The notes under the pieces were generated by a model. The model saw only the letters and a list, made by a program, of their open reading frames with translations, was not told the origin of the DNA and made no database searches. From CAVUWL01 sp963787415 (lineage in GTDB: Bacteria > Actinomycetota > Thermoleophilia > Solirubrobacterales > 70-9), in NCBI GenBank assembly GCA_963787415.1, contig CAWBCO010000002.1, forward strand, positions 372,001-436,000: a DNA stretch of 64,000 bases. The letters are read 5' to 3'. This document shows, one piece after another, positions 43,224 through 50,610 of the stretch; position 1 is the first letter of the stretch; every line of letters begins with the position of its first letter. The translations under genes were made by a program, and so were the position numbers.

Positions 43224-45017
43224 CTAGTCCTCAATCTCAAGAACGGCGAGGAAGGCCTCTTGAGGTACCTCTACCCGCCCCACCTGCTTCATCCGCTTCT
43301 TGCCTGCTTTCTGCTTCTTCAAGAGCTTCTGCTTGCGGGTCACGTCGCCACCGTAGAGCTTCGCGGTGACATCCTTGCGCAGCGCCTTGACGGTCTCCCG
43401 GGCCAGCACCCGTGAACCGATCGCCGCCTGTACCGGTATGTCGAATAGCTGGCGGGGGATCGTCTTGCGCAAGCGCTCGACCAGCCGCTTGCCCTGCTCG
43501 TAGGCAAACTCGCGGTGGACGATGATCGAGAGCGCGTCAACCTGCTCTCCGGCAAGCAAAATGTCAACCTTGACCAAATCGCCGGGGCGGTTTCCGATTG
43601 GCTCATAGTCCAGCGAGGCGTAGCCGCGGGTAGTGGACTTGAGCAGGTCGAAGAAGTCAAGGACGATCTCGGCCAGCGGCAGGTCGTAGCGAATCTGCAC
43701 TCGTTGCGGACTGAGGTAGTGCATGTCGACATGGGTTCCGCGACGGGCCTGACAGAGCTCCATCACCGCGCCGACGTAATCGGTCGGTGCGATGATCGTC
43801 GCCCGGATATAGGGCTCCTCAATCTTCTCGATCGATGCGGGATCGGGCAGCTCCGTTGGGCTGTGAACCTCGACCGTCTCGGTGCCGATCAGATGGACCA
43901 GGTAGCGCACATTTGGGGTCGTCGCAAGCAGCTCGAGACCGTACTCACGCTCCAGTCGCTCGCGCACGATCTCCATGTGCAAGAGCCCGAGGAAGCCGCA
44001 GCGAAAGCCGAAGCCAAGCGCCTCAGAGGTCTCGGGCTCATAGGAGAGGGCCGCATCGTTGAGTGCCAGCTTCTCGAGCGCGTCGCGGAGATCAACGTAG
44101 CGGTCGGTATCGATCGGAAAGAGACCGCAAAAAACCATCGGGCGCACCTCGCGGTAGCCCTCCAGGGGCCCGGCGGCCGGATTCTCGCGCCTGGTCAGGG
44201 TATCGCCGACCCGCAGCTTGGCGACGTCCTTGATTCCGGTGATCAGGTAGCCGACCTCCCCAGCCTCAATTCCCGCCACCGTGGTCATCGCCGGCCTGAA
44301 GAAACCGATGTCATCGATATCGGCCTCGGTCCCGTTTTGCATGGCGAGGATTCGCTGGCCCTTTGCAAAGCTGCCATCGACCATCCGTACGTAGGCGATC
44401 ACGCCGCGGTATTGATCGAATTCCGAGTCAAAAATCAGCGCTCGCGCCGGGTCCGCCACCACCCCTCCCGGAGCCGGGATGCGCTCGACGATCGCCTCCA
44501 GCACCTCGAGCACTCCCTCTCCCGTCTTTGCCGAAATCCTCAACACATGGCCTGGATCGCCACCAAGCAGGTCGGCGATTTCCGCCGCGACCCGCTCCGG
44601 CTCGGCCCCGGGCAGATCCACCTTGTTGATGACTGGAATTAGCTCGAGGCCGTTCTCCACCGCTAGATAGGTGTTGGCGACGGTCTGTGCCTCCACTCCC
44701 TGGGCGGCATCGACAACCAGCAGGGCACCCTCGCAGGCGGCGAGACTGCGGGAGACCTCATAGGAGAAGTCGACGTGGCCGGGCGTATCAATTAGGTGCA
44801 GGTGGTAGGTCTCCCGATCGCGAGCGCGGTACTCGACTCGGACCGCCTGAGCCTTGATCGTGATCCCTCGCTCGCGCTCAAGATCCATCGAGTCCAGCAT
44901 CTGAGCGCGCATTTTCTTTGGATCCACGGCGCCGGTGATCTCGAGAATGCGATCGGCGAGGGTCGACTTGCCATGATCGATGTGGGCGATGATTGAGAAG
45001 TTGCGGATCCGGTTCAT
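43224..45017 (-). CDS. lepA: Elongation factor 4
   Basis: LepA is a ribosome-associated translational GTPase. The 597-residue protein has the P-loop AHIDHGKSTLADRILE, the G2-region motif RERGITIKAQAVRVEY, DTPGHVDFSYEVSRSLAAC, NKVDLPGA, and the characteristic C-terminal domain with YGGDVTRKQKLLKKQKAGKK. Complete length. It is transcribed leftward, just before the two dehydratase genes. Confidence 0.98.
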   Translation of the reverse strand: MNRIRNFSIIAHIDHGKSTLADRILEITGAVDPKKMRAQMLDSMDLERERGITIKAQAVRVEYRARDRETYHLHLIDTPGHVDFSYEVSRSLAACEGALLVVDAAQGVEAQTVANTYLAVENGLELIPVINKVDLPGAEPERVAAEIADLLGGDPGHVLRISAKTGEGVLEVLEAIVERIPAPGGVVADPARALIFDSEFDQYRGVIAYVRMVDGSFAKGQRILAMQNGTEADIDDIGFFRPAMTTVAGIEAGEVGYLITGIKDVAKLRVGDTLTRRENPAAGPLEGYREVRPMVFCGLFPIDTDRYVDLRDALEKLALNDAALSYEPETSEALGFGFRCGFLGLLHMEIVRERLEREYGLELLATTPNVRYLVHLIGTETVEVHSPTELPDPASIEKIEEPYIRATIIAPTDYVGAVMELCQARRGTHVDMHYLSPQRVQIRYDLPLAEIVLDFFDLLKSTTRGYASLDYEPIGNRPGDLVKVDILLAGEQVDALSIIVHREFAYEQGKRLVERLRKTIPRQLFDIPVQAAIGSRVLARETVKALRKDVTAKLYGGDVTRKQKLLKKQKAGKKRMKQVGRVEVPQEAFLAVLEIED

Positions 45018-45040
45018 GGGCGGGCCGCCAGTATGGCGAG

Positions 45041-47017
45041 TCAGCTCGGGCAGCCCGAGGGCGAGAGCGGCCCGCTGAGGCGAAAGACAATCGCGGTCGG
45101 CTCACGCAGAATCGCGGTTGCCGAGGGAGCGACGGTCCAGCCTGCGGCGGGTGGAAGCCGCGGAGCGCCCGGTTGGACCCGGTCAAGGGCGGTCACGACG
45201 TAGTCATAGTGCCCAGCATCCAGCGCCCGGCGCCAGGCCTGGCAGCTGCCGGGTGCAACGAATCCCCCGTTGGGGCGTTCGATTCCAACGTACTGGACCC
45301 GGTTGGAGAGATCGGTCCCATAGAGGGGGTACTCGCGGGTGGTTGTGGTGGCGATTCTGGCACCTGAGATCGAACGCGCCCAGCGAAATACTGCGTCAAG
45401 GCTTTGGGTCGTGAAGGTCGGATCGGAGTAGCGGCGGCGGAGGTAGCTGCGCTGCTCTTGATAGCCGAGCGCAACCGCCGCCAAGAGCAGGATGCAGAGC
45501 GCCAAGCGTGTCCAGGGCGCTGCTCTCTCCCTCCTTCTGGGGGATGCAACGAGCGAGCCCCAGCGCCGGATCCTCTCCCTCAACGGCGAGGCGATCACCA
45601 GCAGCGCGATCCCCACGATCAGCGTCGGAGTCAGGTAGCGAAGCGCCGATTCAAACCCCCGCGGAGCGCCCGGGGGCCCCTCTGCCGAGCTCGGTACCAG
45701 CGCCCATGTAATCGCCACAACAAGTCCAAGCAGCGCGCATAGGCGCATCACCGGACTCGCCCGGCGCCCGAGACTGAGCGCCAGCCCGCCCAACGCCAGC
45801 CCGCCCAGCAACGGCCATAGAACCCAGAGGCCGTGCTGCAGGCCGGGCAAGAACCAGTGTGACCAGACCGAGCGGTTGCCCAGATAGTCGAGCACGCTGT
45901 GGCCTTCGCGGCCCCCCAGGGGCTGCTGCGGTCCGGGTAGGGAGATTGGCCCCAGGTGGCGCACCCAAGGAAGCGGATTTCCCGCCCGCAGCAAGTTGCG
46001 CAGATACCAGTAGCCACCCCCTGCCAAGGCGCCCACAGAGGCGCTTCTCAATGCTCGCCACCTCCTACCCTTTGGTGCGATCTGCGCAAGGCCGACCACG
46101 AGCAGCAGCGCCGCGGGTAGGTAAAGAAGCTTGGTACCCGCCGCCAGCCCTCCCGCCAGCCCGATCACCGCGATCGCGCCCGATGAGAGTCCGCGTTCTG
46201 AGCGCGAGGACCAGAGGTTAAGGGCAATTGCCACCGCGGCGAGAAAGAAAAAGAGTGCGGCGATGTCGTTGCGGGCCTCCCCAGCCTGATCGGCGAGGGC
46301 GGGGACGCTGAGCACGATCGCGCCCAGGGCCAGAGAAACCGGCGCGACGCCGTAGGGGCGCCCGATGCACCAAAGCGCCAACAGGCAACCAAGGAGCCAC
46401 CCGAGGTTGAGCAGTGGAGAGAGGATGTCGCGATCGAAGGCCGCCATCCCGATGGCGTGGAAGAGTTCGGCGTTATCGGGATAAAACCAGGCCAGGTACT
46501 GCGGGGCGAGGAAATGCAATGCGAAGGTGTCGCCGCTTTGAAAAATGGAGACCGCGAGCGGCCCGTGGTACCAGGTCGAGTCAAACCCGGTCATCCCGGT
46601 GCTCAGACGCAGGCGCACCCCTGCGCCAAAGTGGATCAGCGCGAGCCCGGCAAAGAGCAGACCGACGAGGGTCAGCAGCGGGGAGGGAGAGGGTCGCGGG
46701 TCGCGGGCCTGGCAGCGCCCGGCGCTCGCGGTGACAGCGGGCGAGACGACCGGGGGGTGCACGGCCAGGCGCAGCGAAAGGCCGGCGAAGGCAACCGCGA
46801 GGAAATAGGGAATCGCCTTGAAGGCACCGAAGCTGCCGAGGATTACGGCGACCCAGATCAGCAACGCCAAAGCCAGGACCGCGGTCGCCAGCCAAGCAGG
46901 CGGGCCCGAGAGCGAGGGCAAAGTGCGAGATCGCAGACGGGCGGCTCCCAAGCCGGCAAAGCCAGCGAGTGCTCCGATCTCAACGACACCCAGCAGGTAG
47001 CGCCCGACGCCCAGCAT
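45041..47017 (-). CDS. Multi-spanning membrane protein, GT-C glycosyltransferase-like
   Basis: This is 658 residues. About 11-13 hydrophobic helices are followed by a C-terminal soluble stretch (residues about 540-658). The first large outside loop carries GMTGFDSTWYHGPLAVSIFQ, where the FD-S-WYH pattern resembles the acidic catalytic loop of GT-C enzymes using polyprenyl-phosphate sugars, and AGEARNDIAALFFFLAA resembles their helical core. The family and sugar are not identifiable by eye. The gene abuts murJ with no gap between the murJ stop and this start, so the pair is probably cotranscribed and acts at the cell envelope. Confidence 0.65.
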   Translation of the reverse strand: MLGVGRYLLGVVEIGALAGFAGLGAARLRSRTLPSLSGPPAWLATAVLALALLIWVAVILGSFGAFKAIPYFLAVAFAGLSLRLAVHPPVVSPAVTASAGRCQARDPRPSPSPLLTLVGLLFAGLALIHFGAGVRLRLSTGMTGFDSTWYHGPLAVSIFQSGDTFALHFLAPQYLAWFYPDNAELFHAIGMAAFDRDILSPLLNLGWLLGCLLALWCIGRPYGVAPVSLALGAIVLSVPALADQAGEARNDIAALFFFLAAVAIALNLWSSRSERGLSSGAIAVIGLAGGLAAGTKLLYLPAALLLVVGLAQIAPKGRRWRALRSASVGALAGGGYWYLRNLLRAGNPLPWVRHLGPISLPGPQQPLGGREGHSVLDYLGNRSVWSHWFLPGLQHGLWVLWPLLGGLALGGLALSLGRRASPVMRLCALLGLVVAITWALVPSSAEGPPGAPRGFESALRYLTPTLIVGIALLVIASPLRERIRRWGSLVASPRRRERAAPWTRLALCILLLAAVALGYQEQRSYLRRRYSDPTFTTQSLDAVFRWARSISGARIATTTTREYPLYGTDLSNRVQYVGIERPNGGFVAPGSCQAWRRALDAGHYDYVVTALDRVQPGAPRLPPAAGWTVAPSATAILREPTAIVFRLSGPLSPSGCPS

Positions 47018-48697
47018 CTAGCGCCGCGGCAGGAGGCGCAGTATCTGCTCCAACTCGGCGATCCGAAGCGCCTTGGCGAGACCGAGATAGGCGGCCGCCC
47101 CTACACCCAGCCCCAACCCCAGGGAGACAAGCTGGCCGAAGAACCCCTGTCCGAGCGCTTCGGCCAAGACGTGCCAGACGCCATAGCTGATCAGCGCAAG
47201 CGCCAGCGAGGCGAGCAGGATACGCGCGGTGGTTGAGAGCAGCCGATCCAGTTCCAACCCGTTGAACTGGCGGCGCAGGACCACCGCTTGAGCGATCACC
47301 GCCGCCGTCGTACCGATCCCGGTGCCGGCAACGATCCCCCCAACCCCAAAGGGCTTGTAGAGGAGCAGCGCGGCAAGCGCGGAGACGACCAGATCCAGTC
47401 CCGCCAGTCCGGTCGCCAGCCAAGGGCGCTGGAGACTGAAGAAGGTGCGTGTCTGCAGCAGGTAGACGCCGTTGGTCGGCAGCGAGAAGGCGAACCAAAA
47501 GAGGGCGGTGGCGACCACGGTCGTCTGCGCCGGATCAAAGGCCCCGCGCTGGTAGATCAGACGAATCATCGGTTCGGAGAGGGCGAGGACGGCGGCGGCG
47601 GCGGGCAGCAGGACGAAGAGGATCTGTCGCATCCCATTCGCCATCGTCGCGCGCAGGTTGTCGATCTCGCCACGATTGGCAAAGCGGGCGAGGGTGGGAA
47701 ACAAGACGGTAGCGATCGCCACCGAGAAAATTCCCTGGGGAAGTTGGTAAATACGGAAGGCTTTGTCGATCGCCGCTGGCGCCTGGTCGGAGACGAGGCT
47801 GCCGAAAAAACTGTTGATCAGCATGTTGAAATTGATCAAGCCGAGGCTGATCGTCACCGGCAGCATCAACAGCAAGACGCGGCGGACCCCTGGATTTCGC
47901 CACTCAAAGCTCCAGGTGAACCTGAACGGGGTGTTGCGCAGATCGAATACGGGGATCAAGAGCTGGATCAGGGTGCCGACGAGGATCGCGATCGCATAGG
48001 CGTAGATGCGGTCCTCACCGTGGAAGGCGGGCACCAGCAAGACCAAGACGACGATGATCGTCAGGTTCCAAAACAGCGGTGCAATCGCAAAGGCCCCGAA
48101 GCGGTCATAGCTGTTGAGGATGCCGACCACGACGCCGCTTAACCCGAGCAGGATCAGAATCGGGAAAAGGATCTGGGAAAGGGTGATCGTGAGATCGAGC
48201 AGCTCGCCCTTAAAGCCCGGCGCAAAGATCGGCATGATCACTGGCGCAATTACCACGAACAGCGCGGTGAGCGCACCGAGCACCATCGTCACGATCAGCA
48301 GCAGAGTCGAGGCTAACCGGAAGGCCTCGCGGTAATTCTTTTGCTGCAGCTGCTCGGTGAAGACTGGGACGAAGGCGGGCTGCAGCGCCGCGTCGGCAAA
48401 CAGACTGCGGACCAGATTGGGAACTTGGAAAGCTATAGTGAATGCTGAAACCGGACCGTTGATCCCATAGATCCCGGCGGCGACGACTTCTCGCCCGAGA
48501 CCGGTGATCCGCGAGGCGGCGGTGGCGACCGAGAAGAAGGCGGTGGAGCGCGCGATCCGTCCCGCCTGGCGCCCCGGTGCCGGCTCGCCCGCCAGCTCCT
48601 CACCTGGATCAAAGGCCTCGGCCGCTCGCAGTGCGGCGTCAGAATCCACGCTGGTCTTCTCCGGCTCGGGGCTGTCGGGTGCCTTGGGCGTCTCCAA
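47018..48697 (-). CDS. murJ: Lipid II flippase MurJ
   Basis: This is 559 residues with about 14 membrane helices. Family marks include a first helix after RITGLGREVVAAGIYG, ADAALQPAFVPVFTEQLQQK (periplasmic Arg/Asp region), RIYQLPQGIFSVAIATVLFP and LIYQRGAFDPAQTTV. MurJ moves lipid II across the membrane for peptidoglycan. A polar N-terminal tail of about 50 residues precedes the first helix. Starts with TTG. Divergent from rpsT, sharing a 68-bp intergenic region. Confidence 0.95.
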   Translation of the reverse strand: METPKAPDSPEPEKTSVDSDAALRAAEAFDPGEELAGEPAPGRQAGRIARSTAFFSVATAASRITGLGREVVAAGIYGINGPVSAFTIAFQVPNLVRSLFADAALQPAFVPVFTEQLQQKNYREAFRLASTLLLIVTMVLGALTALFVVIAPVIMPIFAPGFKGELLDLTITLSQILFPILILLGLSGVVVGILNSYDRFGAFAIAPLFWNLTIIVVLVLLVPAFHGEDRIYAYAIAILVGTLIQLLIPVFDLRNTPFRFTWSFEWRNPGVRRVLLLMLPVTISLGLINFNMLINSFFGSLVSDQAPAAIDKAFRIYQLPQGIFSVAIATVLFPTLARFANRGEIDNLRATMANGMRQILFVLLPAAAAVLALSEPMIRLIYQRGAFDPAQTTVVATALFWFAFSLPTNGVYLLQTRTFFSLQRPWLATGLAGLDLVVSALAALLLYKPFGVGGIVAGTGIGTTAAVIAQAVVLRRQFNGLELDRLLSTTARILLASLALALISYGVWHVLAEALGQGFFGQLVSLGLGLGVGAAAYLGLAKALRIAELEQILRLLPRR

Positions 48698-48709
48698 GCT
48701 GATCTCAAT

Positions 48710-48717
48710 CGCTATAG
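48710..48717. promoter_or_regulatory. Shared -10 of divergent murJ / rpsT promoters (candidate)
   Basis: The palindrome CTATAG (48711-48716) gives TATAGT on the plus strand for rpsT and TATAGC on the minus strand for murJ. It is the only AT-rich -10-like site in the 68-bp gap. No good -35 is seen for either direction, so support is modest. Confidence 0.35.
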
Positions 48718-48765
48718 TCGGCGGCCGCCCGGAGCCGGCTCGGCGCCAGCTGGGGCAAACGACTC

Positions 48766-49032
48766 ATGGCCAACATTGCCTCACAGAAGAAGCGCATCCT
48801 ACGCAGCGAGCGCGAGCACGCGGAGAACCGCCTGCTTAGTAGCGCTGTGAAGACTCATTTCCGCCGTCTGCAAAGCGCGGTTGGCGAGGTCGACGCGGAG
48901 GCGATCCAAAGTGAGCACCGCAGCCTTGACTCGCGGATCGATAAAGCAGTTCAAAAGGGCGCTATGCACGCAAACACCGGAGCCCGCAAGAAGTCCAAAG
49001 CGGCGCGCATCGCCGCCGCAGCCTCGCAGTGA
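48766..49032 (+). CDS. rpsT: 30S ribosomal protein S20
   Basis: An 88-residue, highly basic, helical protein beginning MANIASQKKRILRSEREHA, with the typical KAVQKGAMHANTGARKKSKA close to the C-terminus. It binds 16S rRNA in the 30S body. It stops one base before the convergent holA stop, so no terminator separates them. It is divergent from murJ, a common neighbourhood for rpsT and holA. Confidence 0.96.
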   Translation: MANIASQKKRILRSEREHAENRLLSSAVKTHFRRLQSAVGEVDAEAIQSEHRSLDSRIDKAVQKGAMHANTGARKKSKAARIAAAASQ

Positions 49033-50013
49033 TCAAGACGCGGCACCGGCCGCGCGCCGCAGCGCGAGGGTAAGTGCCAGCCTCTCACCGTAGGAAGTAC
49101 CCCCCCGACACCAGACCTCGAGATCGGCGAGCACACCGGTTGCCTCTCGCAGTTCCCCCAAGTCTGCGTCGCGGACGCGGGTGAGGAGCTGGCGGGCTGC
49201 ATAGGGATGCATCTGAAGGCTCGACTCGACCTGCTTTACGGGCACACCGCCCTCTAGTTGTTCGACCGTCGCGCAGGCGCTTCGCAGGCGCGAGGCGAGG
49301 CCATAGACAACGCCGGTGACGTTCTCGCCCTGCTCGATCAGCTTCTCGCCGATCTCCAGAGCTCGGGCTGGATCGCGATCCAAGATCGCATCCGAAAGCG
49401 ACCAGACGGCGCTCTCGGAGGTATCGGCGACCATCGCCTCAAGGTCACTCGCGCTCACCTCGCCTCCCGCGCCTGCCCAAAGTGCCAGCCGCTCCAGCTC
49501 CCGGGAGAGGCGGACCGGGTTGGCCCCCATCCGCTCGACCAGCGCGCTTGCCGCGGAGGGCTCGAGTCGAAATCCGAGCCGCTTTGCCTCCCCGATCAGG
49601 GCTCGCGGCATCTCTCGCGCCTTCGGGGCCTCGAATTCGTGAACCTCACCGCCGGCAGCCCGCACCGCTTTGGTCAGCCTCGCCGGCGCCTTGGCGCGGG
49701 CGACCAAAACAACCGTCAGATCCGGAGGAAGGTGTGCGAGGGCTTCGGCGACCGCCTCCTGTTGGCGCTCGCGCCACCGCTCGACCCCGTCGGCGAGTAG
49801 GTAGCGCCGGGACTCGGTCAAAGACATCGCCGGGATTGACGCCAGTAGCGCCTCGTGGTCTGGTGCGCCCTTGCCCTCGCCAGGCTCGAACACGACCAGA
49901 GCTGAGACCCCACCCTCGCGCTCGGCGCGAGAGCGCAGTCGAGCCCGGGTTGCATCGATCTTAGCCTGGTCTGTGCCGGCGATCAGGTAGAGCGATCGCA
50001 TCTCCTCAGCCAT
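49033..50013 (-). CDS. holA: DNA polymerase III delta subunit
   Basis: A 326-residue clamp-loader subunit. YLIAGTDQAKIDATRARLRS, the strand VVLVARAKAPARLTKAVRAA, REMPRALIGEAKRLGFRLEP, ERMGANPVRLSRELERLALW and the C-terminal MHPYAARQLLTRVRDADLGE follow the HolA pattern of an AAA-like fold without a strong Walker A. It opens the sliding clamp together with DnaX. Convergent with rpsT. Confidence 0.92.
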   Translation of the reverse strand: MAEEMRSLYLIAGTDQAKIDATRARLRSRAEREGGVSALVVFEPGEGKGAPDHEALLASIPAMSLTESRRYLLADGVERWRERQQEAVAEALAHLPPDLTVVLVARAKAPARLTKAVRAAGGEVHEFEAPKAREMPRALIGEAKRLGFRLEPSAASALVERMGANPVRLSRELERLALWAGAGGEVSASDLEAMVADTSESAVWSLSDAILDRDPARALEIGEKLIEQGENVTGVVYGLASRLRSACATVEQLEGGVPVKQVESSLQMHPYAARQLLTRVRDADLGELREATGVLADLEVWCRGGTSYGERLALTLALRRAAGAAS

Positions 50014-50164
50014 CTACGCCGGCAGTTTAGTCGCGCCGATCGGCGCCCCACTGCTTGCCGCGGGGATCGTGTCTTGGACGGCTCAAATTCCGGGGGGATC
50101 AGCGATCCCCGCAGCACGATCTCGGACTTCGCGATGCGGCGTTCGAGGAGAACAACCCGCTGGC

Positions 50165-50563
50165 CTAGGGACCTTCGTCGTCCTCATAAGCGGAGACTTC
50201 AGCCATCTGGGCACCGTAGAGCTCGGCGACTGCGACGGGCGGCGATTGAATCGATAGGCAGGCCAGCTCGCCGTCTCCGCCGTTGCCCACCGAGTGATCG
50301 GTCGCCGGGGGTACGAGAATCAGATCTCCTTCACTGACGGGCTGGGTATCACCCGCCACCGACATCGTTCCAGCTCCTCGCACGACCACGTAGACCTGCT
50401 CGGCCTCCTCATGGGAGCGCAGGCTTTGCTCGGCTCCTGGAGGAACCTCCAGCCACGTCACCGACATGTTGCGCGAGCCCAGTTCTCCCGCGTCCATGAG
50501 GACGTGAGATCGGAGCCTGTGCCACTCCTCCACCGGGGCTTCGCCGAGGCGCCTGACGAGCAT
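50165..50563 (-). CDS. Cupin-domain protein
   Basis: About 132 residues from the ATG at 50563. A cupin barrel is readable: TWLEVPPGAEQSLRSHEEAE and QVYVVVRGAGTMSVAGDTQP (motif 1), then GDLILVPPATDHSVGNGGDG (motif 2). His and Glu ligands suggest a bound metal. Function unknown; similar proteins are sugar or small-molecule enzymes or binding proteins. A TTG at 50614 would give a longer product overlapping the leuS stop (TTGA). The codons between do not look cupin-like. Confidence 0.8.
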   Translation of the reverse strand: MLVRRLGEAPVEEWHRLRSHVLMDAGELGSRNMSVTWLEVPPGAEQSLRSHEEAEQVYVVVRGAGTMSVAGDTQPVSEGDLILVPPATDHSVGNGGDGELACLSIQSPPVAVAELYGAQMAEVSAYEDDEGP

Positions 50564-50610
50564 TCGCGCGCTTTTGTACCAGATGCGGAGGCAAAAGTAG
50601 TGAAAGGGCC

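Noticed and set aside
46457..47236. 259-codon plus-strand ORF, Gln/Arg/Gly rich
   Set aside because: Antisense shadow of the GT-C-like and murJ genes with low-complexity composition.
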